Below are positions 8,397 to 17,521 of a stretch of 64,000 nt of DNA, piece by piece. Each line of letters starts with the position of its first letter. Position 1 is the first letter of the stretch. This DNA comes from an uncultured Sphingomonadaceae bacterium (GTDB lineage Bacteria > Pseudomonadota > Alphaproteobacteria > Sphingomonadales > Sphingomonadaceae): positions 1,381,012 through 1,445,011 of the forward strand of contig CANMNF010000001.1 of assembly GCA_947499255.1 (NCBI GenBank). Reading direction: 5' to 3'. A program made the translations under genes and the position numbers. Under the pieces are notes generated by a model. That model ran no database searches, had not been told where the DNA came from, and worked only from the letters and a program-made list of their open reading frames with translations.

Positions 8397-9632
8397 TTAA
8401 ACATCATCCGCGCTGACCAATTCGGCCCGGTCCAGATCACCCGTCATTGCAGCCACAGTGGTGGCGATGGTGGAATCCGATGTGACGTTGGTGGTGGTGC
8501 GCATCATGTCCATGATCCGGTCCACCCCTGCTACAAAGGCGATGGTTTCCAGCGGAACACCCACACTGCCCATCACCAGCGTCATCATGATCAGGCCCGT
8601 GCCCGGAATGCCGGCCGCTCCCACTGATCCCAAAGTCGCGGTGACAGCGATCAGGATGTAATCGCTAAACGCCAGATCAACGCCAAAAATCTGCGCGCCG
8701 AACAGCGTGGCAAGACCCAGATACATCGCCGTGCCATCCATATTGATGGTCGCGCCCAAAGATGCAGTAAAGCTCGATACGCTGCGCCCAACGCCGATAT
8801 TGCGTTCCAAACAGCGCAGCGTGACCGGCAAAGTCGCGCTGGAGCTGGCGGTGGAATACGACACTGCAATCGCATCCGCGATCCCGCGGAAAAACGCGAT
8901 TACCGGCACTTTCGCCACGAATTTGAGCAAGCCCACATAAACAATGCCGATCAAAAGGAAGCAGCCCAGATAGTTAAGCAGCACCATCTGACCCAGTGCC
9001 GCCAACGCATCGATGCCAAGCGTTCCGGTGACCCAGGCGATTAGCGCAAAAACGCCAAACGGGGTCAATTCCATCACAATTGCGGTGACTTTTTGCATCA
9101 CAATCGCGCCGCTATCAAAGATGCTAATCAGCGGTTCGCCTTCTTTCTTCGCCATCAGGATGCCGATGCCGATCAACAGCGCGAACACGATCAGCGGCAG
9201 CACCGCGCCTTCTGCCATCACGCGCACCGGATTATCGGGCACGGTTTGGACGATCATATCTGTCCAGCCGGTAAAATTGCTTTCCGGAACCGCGCCTGTT
9301 TGAATGCCGGAGGTATCCAGAGTTGATCCCGGCTTAAACAATGTGCCCAATGCCAAACCAAGCCACACCGCAATCTGTCCGGTGATCAGGAACAAGATCA
9401 CCGCGCGCCCGCCCACAGCGCCCAGCTTCTTCAAATCGCCGATGGAGGCAACACCTGCCACAAGGCTGAAAAAGATCAGCGGGACGACCAGCATCTTGAT
9501 CGAGGCAATAAAGAAATCGCCAATCCATTTGATTGCGACAGCTTCTGGCCCCCACACAAACCCGGTAATGATGCCTAAAATCAGCGCCGCAATCACGCGC
9601 TGCCACAATGGAATGGCGAACCAGAATTTCAT
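8397..9632 (-). CDS. Dicarboxylate/amino acid:cation symporter (DAACS family)
   Basis: A secondary transporter of the glutamate/aspartate/C4-dicarboxylate symporter family (GltP, DctA). The 411 residues contain the signature hairpin TASSSATLP, the helix motif NMDGTA, and the second hairpin AAGIPGTG. The C-terminal DRIMDMMRTTTNV supplies the substrate-binding Asp, Arg and Asn. A good AAGGGG site precedes the ATG by eight bases. It converges on trkA with 12 bases between. Whether the substrate is glutamate, aspartate or succinate cannot be decided from sequence. Confidence 0.92.
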   Translation of the reverse strand: MKFWFAIPLWQRVIAALILGIITGFVWGPEAVAIKWIGDFFIASIKMLVVPLIFFSLVAGVASIGDLKKLGAVGGRAVILFLITGQIAVWLGLALGTLFKPGSTLDTSGIQTGAVPESNFTGWTDMIVQTVPDNPVRVMAEGAVLPLIVFALLIGIGILMAKKEGEPLISIFDSGAIVMQKVTAIVMELTPFGVFALIAWVTGTLGIDALAALGQMVLLNYLGCFLLIGIVYVGLLKFVAKVPVIAFFRGIADAIAVSYSTASSSATLPVTLRCLERNIGVGRSVSSFTASLGATINMDGTAMYLGLATLFGAQIFGVDLAFSDYILIAVTATLGSVGAAGIPGTGLIMMTLVMGSVGVPLETIAFVAGVDRIMDMMRTTTNVTSDSTIATTVAAMTGDLDRAELVSADDV

Positions 9633-9742
9633 GCGAGCAACCCCTTCGTCCCTGAATTGGATGAGCCTAGCGCCGCGATTGGGCGCGGCAAGGGGCGAAT
9701 TGCATTGATGCTATAGACGCAGGTTTGGCACCCGCGCGGGTT

Positions 9743-10891
9743 TTACGCCAAAACGCCGTCCACAATGCGCCGGTAAATGCGGGTGAGAGCATAGAGATCA
9801 TCCACGGCCACCGCCTCATCGCGCTTATGCATTGTCGCATTGACGAGGCCAAATTCGATCACCGGACACACGCTGCGCAGGAAGCGAGCATCCGAAGTCC
9901 CGCCCGTGGTGGAGCGTTCCGGCGCGCTGCCTGTCTCTGCCTCGATCGCATTGGCGATCAGGTCTGAAAATTCGCCCGGCGGGGTTAAGAACGGTTCACC
10001 AGAGATCACCGGACGCGCGCGCCCGCCGTGCTTTTCAGCTATTGCGGTGATCGCCTTGGACAGGCTTTCGCCCGAATGCAGATCGTTGAACCGGATGGAG
10101 ATACGCGCGCTCGCCATGCCGGGGATCACATTGTGCGCTTTGTTGGGCACATTGATCTCGGTCACTTCCAGATTGCTGGGCTGGAACCAGTCCGTGCCAT
10201 CATCCAGCACCAGCGCATCAAGCTCTGCCAGCATCGCGATCAGCTTGGGCAGCGGATTGTCGGCCAGATGGGGATAGGCAACATGGCCTTGCGTACCTGC
10301 AACCTCCAGCCAGATATTGACCGAGCCGCGCCGCCCGATCTTCATCATATCGCCCAGCTGGTTAACGCTTGTCGGCTCTCCCACAAGACACAGATCAGGG
10401 GTGACACCTTCAGCACGCATATAATCAATCAAAGCGCGCGTGCCGTGCAGCGCGGGGCCTTCTTCATCGCCGGTGATGATAAAACTGATCGTGCCAGCAT
10501 CGCGCGGAATATCGGCCAATGCCGCCACCATGCACGCGATGGAGCTTTTCATATCAACCGCGCCCCGGCCAAACAGCAAATCACCGCCCGGCATAGAGCG
10601 TATTTCGGGCGTGAAAGGATCGCTTTCCCAATCATCGCCCGGCGGCACCACATCCAAATGCCCGGCGAAGGAAAAATGCGCGCTGCCTTGTGGTCCTTGG
10701 CGAATGGCAAAGCAGTTCTCAACCGCTTCTTCATCACTGCCTACTGGCCCGTCACCGCGCGTAAAACGATGCACAGCAAAGCCCAGCGGCTCCAACATGG
10801 CAGCAAACGCATCGAACACGCTGCCGCGCGCAGGCGTCACACTTTCACAAGCGATCAGTGCTTTGGATAGGTCTAATGGATCAAGCTTCAC
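9743..10891 (-). CDS. dapE: Succinyl-diaminopimelate desuccinylase DapE
   Basis: A zinc-dependent M20 hydrolase of the lysine/peptidoglycan pathway that frees succinate from succinyl-diaminopimelate. Metal and catalytic segments are FAGHLDVVPPGDDW near residue 75, GRGAVDMKSS, TGDEEGPALHGT, and the C-terminal TGGTSDARF. The length of 382 residues is standard. The start is GTG at 10891, overlapping the stop of the upstream glutathione transferase gene (GTGA). The two genes are therefore co-translated, although their functions are not obviously linked. A GC-palindrome (ACCCGCGCGGGT) lies just after the stop. Confidence 0.95.
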   Translation of the reverse strand: MKLDPLDLSKALIACESVTPARGSVFDAFAAMLEPLGFAVHRFTRGDGPVGSDEEAVENCFAIRQGPQGSAHFSFAGHLDVVPPGDDWESDPFTPEIRSMPGGDLLFGRGAVDMKSSIACMVAALADIPRDAGTISFIITGDEEGPALHGTRALIDYMRAEGVTPDLCLVGEPTSVNQLGDMMKIGRRGSVNIWLEVAGTQGHVAYPHLADNPLPKLIAMLAELDALVLDDGTDWFQPSNLEVTEINVPNKAHNVIPGMASARISIRFNDLHSGESLSKAITAIAEKHGGRARPVISGEPFLTPPGEFSDLIANAIEAETGSAPERSTTGGTSDARFLRSVCPVIEFGLVNATMHKRDEAVAVDDLYALTRIYRRIVDGVLA

Positions 10892-11553
10892 GCGCTTTCA
10901 CTCACTTCAAACTGCTGAATGGTCCACTGTTCGGCCAAAGCCGCCTCGCGCCATTGGGCCATCCAATCATGTTCCCACAAGGCCTGCATATACGCCTGTG
11001 CGAAGCCGGGAACACCTATACCATAGGTCAGGAAGCGGCTGACGATGGGGGCATAGAAAATATCGGCAGCGCCAAAAGTGCCGAACAGAAATGGTCCGCC
11101 TTTGCCATAACGTGCCCGCGCTTCTGCCCACAGGCCAAGGATGCGCACGATATTGGCTCGCACATCATCGGTCAGCTCAAGGTGTATCTGCGCGCGCATA
11201 TTCATCGGGCAGGCGCGGCGTAGCGGCAAGTACGAACTGTGCATTTCGGCCACCATCGCACGGGCCATGGCGCGCGGTTCATCCGCTTTGGGCCAGAAGC
11301 GATCGCGGCCAACCTTGTCAGCCAGATACTCCATGATCGCGAGGCTATCCCACACCACCACATCATCATCCCACAAGACCGGCACTTTGCCTGCCGAGGG
11401 TTGAAATTCACCGGAATTGGCCTTCATCGCCTGCCAATCATCACCATCGATATGGACGGTCAACTCTTCAAAAGAGAGCCCCGATTGCTTCACCGCCAGC
11501 CAGCCGCGCAAGGACCAACTGGAATAGTTCTTATTGCCGATAATCAGCTTCAT
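10888..11553 (-). CDS. Glutathione S-transferase family protein
   Basis: A 221-residue GST-fold protein. The thioredoxin-like N-terminal domain begins MKLIIGNKNYSSWSLRGWLA, in which the SSWS serine is the likely thiol-activating residue. The glutathione site is GKVPVLWDDDVVVWDSLAI with the usual Pro-Val and Asp-Ser pair. The C-terminal helical domain follows. It is the first gene of a two-gene unit with dapE. The substrate is unknown. The ATG lies next to a 210-base region shared with the divergent phosphodiesterase gene. Confidence 0.88.
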   Translation of the reverse strand: MKLIIGNKNYSSWSLRGWLAVKQSGLSFEELTVHIDGDDWQAMKANSGEFQPSAGKVPVLWDDDVVVWDSLAIMEYLADKVGRDRFWPKADEPRAMARAMVAEMHSSYLPLRRACPMNMRAQIHLELTDDVRANIVRILGLWAEARARYGKGGPFLFGTFGAADIFYAPIVSRFLTYGIGVPGFAQAYMQALWEHDWMAQWREAALAEQWTIQQFEVSESA

Positions 11554-11763
11554 GCCTGCCGCTTCGCCCCTGTGAACTTGGTAAATTCAACAGCCGGTTA
11601 GCCGTTCATTGGAACGGTGTCGAGAATGAACAAATAGCTCTTCCCCCACGTCCAGCGGTGCAAACCAACGCAGTTTAAACGCGATCGTGTGGAACCTTTG
11701 TTAACCATCACGTGGCAGTAACCACCTTGCGTAGCCGAAAATTCGGCATGGAAAAGGTGAACG

Positions 11764-14085
11764 GTGGCGAAGGATAAGTCCCCAGCTAAGGCACAAAAGG
11801 TAGTGCGGGAACGGCTCAAGCATGTTGCTTGGGCGGGCCTGATTTCGCTTGTCCTTCAAGTACTTACGCTTATCTTACCTTTCGATCAACTGGCTTGGAC
11901 GCTGCAATCACGGCTTGGCTCTTCGCAAGCGTCCGGCGAGATCGTTTTTGTCGGTGCACAAGAAGATCTAACCGATCCGCAATTTCCCGCACGGCGGCAG
12001 GAACTTGCTGAATTGGTTGAGCGGATTGACCGCGCGGGCGCAAAAAATATCTATGTCGACATCCTGTTTGATCAGCGCGCTGGTACCCCTGACAATGCGC
12101 TCAACACAGCGTTGCAAAACACGCAAGGCCGCGCATTTCTGACAGAGACGATGCGCACCGGCTTAAATGGTGTTGATGAAGTTGAAGCATCGGTCAGCAG
12201 CATTTCAAATGGCGTACCAAGCGTTGGCACATGGATTTGGAGCAATGTTTTTGGCCAGGTGTGGTGGATGCCATTTTCTGTCGAAACGGATGCCGAAATT
12301 ATCCCGACGCTATCAGCGCGGTTATCCGGCTTGTATCCACCCGGTGCGGAGCAAGAAAATCATTCTGTCAGTTATTTTTTCGATCTTGGCAGCATCCCTA
12401 CATATGATTTCAATACTTTGGGGGACGCAGGCCGCAGCCTGAGCATGCTGGAGGGTAAATCGGTTATTATCGGCTTGGCTGATCCGCCTTTGGCCAATGA
12501 CCTTAATGTGCCTGGCCTGCCAAATGTTGCGCCATCGCTGGTACATATCTTCGCTGCTGAAACGCTCAAGGCGGACCAGACCCGGCAGGTGAACGGATAC
12601 ACCGCTTTGTTTGCCGTGTTGGCGATGCTCGCTTTGGCCGCCTTGCTCGGCTCGCGCCAGATCCGTTCTTTTGGATATGTCACGGTGGCCATTGCTGTGC
12701 CTGTTGCGCTGGCCATTTTCGCGCAGCTGGCTACATATTTCTCGCCTGCCAGCGCAGTTGTCGCATTGATGGCATATGGTATCTATCGTGGACGCGCGCG
12801 GTGGAAACAAACTTTCCATCTGGTCGATGCGGAAACTGAACTTCCCACTTTTGGTGCGCTTGAAGCGGATAAGAAAGTATCTGAGCAGGTTCCCGCCATT
12901 ATCGTTGCACGTATTCATCGGTTTGAAGATGTCCGCCGCACTTTGCCGCGTGAACTGCATACAGAATATGTCCTGCGCATTATCGCCCGTTTGAAAGCGG
13001 CGACACAGGATGCGACGATCTATATCGGCAAAGGTTCGATGCTGTCCTGGACCATGCGCGATACAGATCCGGATCTTTTGACAGAACATCTCGAAGGCCT
13101 GCGCGCCCTGTTTTCCTCTCCACTCATCGTTGGGGAAAATCAGGTTGATGTGGGCATCACCTTCGGCGTTGACGTGACGCCAAGCCCCAATGTCACCCGG
13201 CGCGTGGCTGCCGCAGTCTCCGCTGCCGAGCGTACGAACGAAACCTTCGATCCCATCGTAGTGGCCGATTCAGCCAGCGAAGAAGATCTGATCTGGAATA
13301 TCTCTTTGCAGGCGCGGATTGACGCAGCGCTTGCCAATGGCGAAATCTTCCTTGTGTACCAGCCCAAGGTGCAGGTGCAGACAGGGCAGCTGGTGGGTGT
13401 GGAATCGCTGGTACGGTGGCGCGATCCCATCAAAGGGACCATCTCTCCCGATCAATTTATCCGCCAATGTGAAAATGCTGGGCGCATGGCACATTTGACC
13501 CGGCACGTGTTGAAGCAAGCTTGTGAAGCCAGCTTACGATTTGATGCACAAGGTGTGCGTGTTCCAGTTGCGGTGAACATTTCTGCCACCATGCTGCATG
13601 AACGTTCCGTTGTGGATATGGTGCGCGAAGTGCTGGAAGCAACGCAGCTTGAACCCACCCGGCTTACGCTGGAGGTAACCGAGACTTATCGCATCACCAA
13701 TCTTGACCGCGCGGCGCAGATCCTTCGCGAACTCGAAGCGCTTGGCACAAAAATCTCGATGGATGATTTTGGTGTTGGCGCCGCCAGTTTAGAAGCGCTG
13801 GTCCGCTTGCCCTTCAGTGAGATCAAAATCGATCGGCTGTTCGTCAGCCGTATGCTGGAGGATAGTAAAGCGCTCGCTATTGTTCGATCTGTTCTACAAC
13901 TGGGTCGCGAATCGCGAATCAGTGTGGTGGCAGAAGGCGTCGAAGACGTCGAAACCCTTAATCTTCTACGAGATTCAGGCTGCCCAATTGCCCAGGGTTA
14001 CGTCATTTCAAAGCCAGTCTCATTCCAAGAAATCGTTGAGTTTCAGAGTGATATGGAAAACAGCACCTTAACAAATATAGTTTAG
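11764..14085 (+). CDS. CHASE2-sensor protein with degenerate GGDEF and active-looking EAL domain
   Basis: A 773-residue membrane protein that probably hydrolyses c-di-GMP. The N-terminus has one membrane segment, then an extracytoplasmic CHASE2 domain (GAKNIYVDILFDQ is typical) and further membrane helices near residues 280-340. A GGDEF-like domain follows without a GGDEF signature. The EAL domain keeps its catalytic residues: ESLVRW (serine in place of the usual alanine), NISATM, LEVTET, MDDFG, KIDRLFV, AEGVED and QGYVISKP. The degenerate GGDEF may be a regulatory nucleotide-binding module. Translation starts at GTG after AAAAGGTG. The signal sensed by CHASE2 is unknown. A second CHASE2 protein lies at 35.4 kb. 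Confidence 0.88.
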   Translation: MAKDKSPAKAQKVVRERLKHVAWAGLISLVLQVLTLILPFDQLAWTLQSRLGSSQASGEIVFVGAQEDLTDPQFPARRQELAELVERIDRAGAKNIYVDILFDQRAGTPDNALNTALQNTQGRAFLTETMRTGLNGVDEVEASVSSISNGVPSVGTWIWSNVFGQVWWMPFSVETDAEIIPTLSARLSGLYPPGAEQENHSVSYFFDLGSIPTYDFNTLGDAGRSLSMLEGKSVIIGLADPPLANDLNVPGLPNVAPSLVHIFAAETLKADQTRQVNGYTALFAVLAMLALAALLGSRQIRSFGYVTVAIAVPVALAIFAQLATYFSPASAVVALMAYGIYRGRARWKQTFHLVDAETELPTFGALEADKKVSEQVPAIIVARIHRFEDVRRTLPRELHTEYVLRIIARLKAATQDATIYIGKGSMLSWTMRDTDPDLLTEHLEGLRALFSSPLIVGENQVDVGITFGVDVTPSPNVTRRVAAAVSAAERTNETFDPIVVADSASEEDLIWNISLQARIDAALANGEIFLVYQPKVQVQTGQLVGVESLVRWRDPIKGTISPDQFIRQCENAGRMAHLTRHVLKQACEASLRFDAQGVRVPVAVNISATMLHERSVVDMVREVLEATQLEPTRLTLEVTETYRITNLDRAAQILRELEALGTKISMDDFGVGAASLEALVRLPFSEIKIDRLFVSRMLEDSKALAIVRSVLQLGRESRISVVAEGVEDVETLNLLRDSGCPIAQGYVISKPVSFQEIVEFQSDMENSTLTNIV

Positions 14086-14087
14086 GC

Positions 14088-14116
14088 TTTACAAACAAGA
14101 ATGGTTAATGCATAAA
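14088..14116 (+). promoter_or_regulatory. Candidate sigma-70 promoter of the 15-codon unit
   Basis: TTTACA at 14088-14093 and CATAAA at 14111-14116 are separated by exactly 17 bases, three bases after the stop of the phosphodiesterase gene. The expected start of transcription, near 14123, falls just before a strong ribosome site. The elements match the consensus only moderately. Confidence 0.4.
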
Positions 14117-14142
14117 ACTCCTAAGCAACTAGGAGACTTATT

Positions 14143-14190
14143 ATGGGCCGCGGTTTTTGGGACTGGCTCTTCGGTGGCCGTTCAGGTTAA
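14143..14190 (+). CDS. 15-residue peptide MGRGFWDWLFGGRSG
   Basis: A very short frame, ATG to TAA, encoding a glycine- and aromatic-rich peptide with one acidic and two arginine residues. The site AGGAGA lies seven bases before the ATG. A plausible promoter precedes it and a strong intrinsic terminator follows 21 bases after the stop, so the peptide appears to have its own transcription unit. The core FWDWLFGG could insert into or lie on a membrane. I do not recognise the peptide. Alternatives are a small RNA that happens to contain this frame, or the trailer of the upstream gene. It cannot be a leader for engB, which is on the opposite strand. Confidence 0.5.
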   Translation: MGRGFWDWLFGGRSG

Positions 14191-14211
14191 TCGAATCTAG
14201 CAAATAAATGA

Positions 14212-14240
14212 AAAGGGCGCTTTCGGGCGCCCTTTTTTTG
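14212..14240 (+). terminator. Strong intrinsic terminator after the 15-codon frame
   Basis: A perfect 9-bp stem (AAAGGGCGC at 14212-14220, GCGCCCTTT at 14227-14235) with loop TTTCGG is followed by more T residues. It ends either the small unit or read-through from the phosphodiesterase gene. Confidence 0.9.
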
Positions 14241-14353
14241 TGCTTGATGCCTTATCGTATGGCGAAGCGCTGGAATAGCTTGGCGAAAAGCCGCTAGGGT
14301 CTCCTGGCAAAAACCATTGTGTTTCAGCTATATGGATTGCAATCTTGCGGGCG

Positions 14354-15007
14354 TTATCCGCGCAGATCGCTCAATACAGCGGCGCGCAGTTCAGGAATGC
14401 CCATCCCTTTTTCAGAACTGGTCACATGCATTTCTGGGAAAGCTGCGGGATGTTTGCGCGCTTCTGCAGCCACTTTCTCCTGCACCGCTGCCAATTCACT
14501 GGCCTTGATCTTGTCCGCTTTGGTTAAGACCAGCCGGTATCCGACGGCTGCTTCATCGAGCATTGTCATCATATCGCGGTCCACATCTTTCAAGCCATGG
14601 CGGCTATCGACCAGCACCAGCGTCCGCTTGAGTACCACGCGCCCGCGCAGGAAGGTCTTCACCAGCTTGCGCCATTTCTCAACGACTTTCACCGGCGCTT
14701 TGGCAAAGCCATAGCCGGGCATATCGACCAGCCGAAACTGCGTTGGATCACCCACTTCGAAGAAGTTCAGCTCCTGCGTGCGCCCCGGCGTCACGGATGT
14801 GCGCGCAATCGATTTGCGCCCCGTCAAAGCATTGAGCAGCGAGGATTTGCCGACATTGGATCGTCCGCAAAAGGCGACTTCGGGAAAATCGGCATCGGGC
14901 AGGAATTTTAGCTGCGGCGCAGACAGCAAAAACTCCACCCGGCGCGCAAACAAGCGGCGCGCTTCTTCGGCCAGCATGGCCTGTGCAGGATCAGCTTCAA
15001 TCGACAT
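14354..15007 (-). CDS. engB: Ribosome biogenesis GTPase EngB/YihA
   Basis: A small essential GTPase for large-subunit ribosome assembly. GTP-binding motifs are G1 GRSNVGKSS near residue 48, G3 DMPGYG followed by the family-typical FAKAP, G4 TKADK and G5 VTSSEKG. At 217 residues the size is normal. It is the last gene of the rpmH-rnpA-yidD-yidC-engB run, a common order, and lies 41 bases after yidC. Confidence 0.96.
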   Translation of the reverse strand: MSIEADPAQAMLAEEARRLFARRVEFLLSAPQLKFLPDADFPEVAFCGRSNVGKSSLLNALTGRKSIARTSVTPGRTQELNFFEVGDPTQFRLVDMPGYGFAKAPVKVVEKWRKLVKTFLRGRVVLKRTLVLVDSRHGLKDVDRDMMTMLDEAAVGYRLVLTKADKIKASELAAVQEKVAAEARKHPAAFPEMHVTSSEKGMGIPELRAAVLSDLRG

Positions 15008-15048
15008 GGTTCGCCAGCAAGACTGCGAAAAGGAACGCTTGGCTCCTT

Positions 15049-16824
15049 TTAGGCCTTATCCGTCTCCTCGCTCTTTTCCCGCTCCGCCGCTTTCGCTTTT
15101 TCGGTAGCATCTTTTTCTGCCTGCGCGCGCAGCTGCGGGTGCTTGGAATACAGATATTTCTGTTGCGCCAGCGTCAGGATGTTCGACGTGATCCAGTATA
15201 GCAGCAAGCCTGCGGCAAACGGCGCCATCACGAACATCAGCACCCATGGCATGATCATGAAGATCTGTTGCTGCATTGGGTCCATCGCGGCGGGATTAAG
15301 TTTAAATTGCAGCCACATGGTAAAGCCCAGCAGCACTGCAAGAATGCCGATGCCAAGGAATCCGGTTGGCGTGAAATCAAGCAGGCCAAACAGGTTCAAA
15401 ATTGTCGCCGGATCGGGCGCGGACAAATCCTTGAGCCACAAAAAGAACGGTTCATGCCGCATTTCGATGGCCAGCATCAGCACCTTGTACAAAGCAAAGA
15501 AGATCGGAATTTGCAGGAAGATCGGCAGACAACCCGCAAGCGGATTGACCTTTTCTTCCTTATACATCTTCGCCATTTCTTGCTGCAGCTTGGGCTTATC
15601 TTCTTTGTAACGTTCTTGCAGCGCTTTCATTTTGGGCTGCACCGCGCGCATTTGCGCCATGGAGGCGAACTGCTTTTGCGCGATGGGGAACAATAGCAAG
15701 CGGATGATAAAGGTGAGGCAGATGATCGCCACGCCAAAATTGCCGACCACGCCAAACAGGAAAATCAGCACCTGCCACATCGGCCAGGCGATGAAACCGA
15801 ACCAGCCCCAGTCAATCGCATTGCCAAATTTGGCGACGCCCTGATCTTGATACTGATCAAGAACCGCGCTTTCCTTGGCTCCTGCATAAAGCTGCGTGGT
15901 GTGCGTGACGGCTTCGCCAGCGGCCAACGTCATCGGCTCATAATACAGATCGGCGCGGTAGCGTTCGTTACCCAGAGAGCGGAAAGCGCTGGTGGCTTCG
16001 CGGTCGTTTTCGGGGATAAGCGCGCTCATCCAATAGACATCGGTGAAGCCGACCCAATTGGTTGCGCCTTCATTGTTGACCGTGCCTTCTTCAACAATGT
16101 CGTCATAATCCCAGCCGAAATCAACTTCGGCATCGAAGGCCCCAATCGGGCCGGAATGCACGTTAAACAGATCATCGCTGGCATTGGCGCTGGTGCGGTT
16201 CACCACGGCATAGGGGCGCAGGGCAACAGAGCCTTCGCCGCTATTTTCTACCGACTGTTCGACGGTGAACATGTAATGCTCATCAATCTCGTATTTGAGC
16301 GTAAAAGACAGGCCTTCGCCATTGTCCCAGCCCAGCGTGACCGGCGTTGCCTGTGTCAGCTCGTCACCATCGACAAGCTGCCAAACGGTATCGCCATCGG
16401 GCAAAGCCACGCCTTCACCAACCCAGCCAAATTGCGCGAATTTCTGTCCCGCGGTGCCGGATGGGGCGTAAAGACGGATCGGACCGCTATCTTCCTCCAC
16501 GGTCTGACGGTGAGTTTTGAGTTCAATATCATCGATGCGCGCACCGATGGGGTTGAGCGAGCCGCGCAGTTCAGGGGCATCAATGCGCACCCGGCCTGCT
16601 CCTGCCAGCGATTCATCAAGATCACGCACAACCGATCCAGCCGGATCAGCACTTGGCGTGCCGGGATCAATTGCCGCGCGTTCACCGGGCGCATCCACCC
16701 GGGATGCGACTTCAGCGGGGCTGACCTCTGGTTCCGGATAGAATTTTTGCATGGCAAAATCCCACCCAAACAGCAGGGCGGCGCTCAGCACGATGGCGAG
16801 AATGAGATTACGCTGATTGTCCAA
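15049..16824 (-). CDS. yidC: Membrane protein insertase YidC
   Basis: YidC inserts and folds inner-membrane proteins, alone or with SecYEG. The 591-residue protein has the Gram-negative layout: an N-terminal membrane anchor (NLILAIVLSAALLFGWDFA), a large periplasmic beta domain (about residues 60-350), then five membrane helices. The cytoplasmic hairpin between the first two core helices is rich in charge (KMKALQERYKEDKPK). The C-terminal tail is Lys/Glu-rich. It starts 12 bases after yidD and is surely co-transcribed with it. Confidence 0.97.
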   Translation of the reverse strand: MDNQRNLILAIVLSAALLFGWDFAMQKFYPEPEVSPAEVASRVDAPGERAAIDPGTPSADPAGSVVRDLDESLAGAGRVRIDAPELRGSLNPIGARIDDIELKTHRQTVEEDSGPIRLYAPSGTAGQKFAQFGWVGEGVALPDGDTVWQLVDGDELTQATPVTLGWDNGEGLSFTLKYEIDEHYMFTVEQSVENSGEGSVALRPYAVVNRTSANASDDLFNVHSGPIGAFDAEVDFGWDYDDIVEEGTVNNEGATNWVGFTDVYWMSALIPENDREATSAFRSLGNERYRADLYYEPMTLAAGEAVTHTTQLYAGAKESAVLDQYQDQGVAKFGNAIDWGWFGFIAWPMWQVLIFLFGVVGNFGVAIICLTFIIRLLLFPIAQKQFASMAQMRAVQPKMKALQERYKEDKPKLQQEMAKMYKEEKVNPLAGCLPIFLQIPIFFALYKVLMLAIEMRHEPFFLWLKDLSAPDPATILNLFGLLDFTPTGFLGIGILAVLLGFTMWLQFKLNPAAMDPMQQQIFMIMPWVLMFVMAPFAAGLLLYWITSNILTLAQQKYLYSKHPQLRAQAEKDATEKAKAAEREKSEETDKA

Positions 16825-16836
16825 GATGTTTGCCCG

Positions 16837-17076
16837 TTATCCGATATCGACGTCGTTCAGGTGGCGCTTTGGCACAGGATCGTAGCCGTGTCCCCCCCAA
16901 GGATTGCAGCGCAATAGCCGCTTGGTCGCCAACCATCCACCCCTGATTGCACCATGCGATGCAATAGCCTGGATCGCATATTCGCTGCATGATGGTTGAT
17001 AGCGGCATGTGGGCGGCAAAATCCGGCTTGGCCCCCATTGCCAAAAGCGCGCGATGAAGATCAACACGTGCTTCAT
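16837..17076 (-). CDS. yidD: Membrane protein insertion efficiency factor YidD
   Basis: A 79-residue protein of the YidD (DUF37) family, which assists YidC. The hallmark CRYQPSCSEYAIQAI lies in the middle and RCNPWGGHGYDPVP near the C-terminus. The ATG overlaps the rnpA stop by four bases (ATGA). This is the standard position between rnpA and yidC. Confidence 0.96.
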   Translation of the reverse strand: MKHVLIFIARFWQWGPSRILPPTCRYQPSCSEYAIQAIASHGAIRGGWLATKRLLRCNPWGGHGYDPVPKRHLNDVDIG

Positions 17077-17453
17077 TTGTTGCGCTTTCGATTGCCTCTA
17101 CGGGGCCGGCGCGCAGGATCTGCTTTGCCTTGGGAAATGCGCTGTAATGCAATACCCAATTCTTCGCGAAGGGCCAGAAAGTCACGTTCAATCCCGCCTT
17201 CACGGCCAATCAGCACATGATCATGATCGGGCAGGCCCAATTGCGGCAGCGCTTCCCACAAGAGTTCGCGAAAACGGCGCTTCATGCGATTGCGCACCAC
17301 CGCATTGCCGATCTTTTTGGTCACCGTGATGCCATAACGCACCCCGCGCCCGTCATTAGGCTTGGCGAGCAACACAAAACCGGGCCGCGCAACACGAAGC
17401 CCGCGATTCGCCGCGAGAAAGTCTGCACGCTTGGTGATGACGGTGGGTGTCAT
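17073..17453 (-). CDS. rnpA: Ribonuclease P protein component
   Basis: The basic protein subunit of RNase P, which matures tRNA 5' ends with the rnpB RNA. The conserved RNR box appears as GNAVVRNRMKRRFRELLWEAL. The N-terminus TVITKRADFLAANRG and GVRYGITVTKKIG are typical, and the tail is strongly basic. I place the start at the ATG at 17453; a TTG two codons upstream is also possible, and neither has a good ribosome site. Between this gene and rpmH lies a 279-base hairpin-rich spacer, long for this gene pair. Confidence 0.93.
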   Translation of the reverse strand: MTPTVITKRADFLAANRGLRVARPGFVLLAKPNDGRGVRYGITVTKKIGNAVVRNRMKRRFRELLWEALPQLGLPDHDHVLIGREGGIERDFLALREELGIALQRISQGKADPARRPRRGNRKRNK

Positions 17454-17521
17454 GGGCAATGAGATAGGAAAAAAGCCCCGTATCGCCGAGTCTTTATTGT
17501 TTAGGCCCTCAAGCGCCGGGC

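Noticed and set aside
11554..11763. A 210-base divergent gap between the GST gene and the phosphodiesterase gene
   Set aside because: It must contain promoters, but I found no convincing -35/-10 pair or RNA gene.
11750..11779. A nine-codon frame overlapping the start of the CHASE2/EAL gene
   Set aside because: It begins in a different frame from the GTG start and ends inside that gene. It has no convincing ribosome site, so I see no support for a leader peptide.
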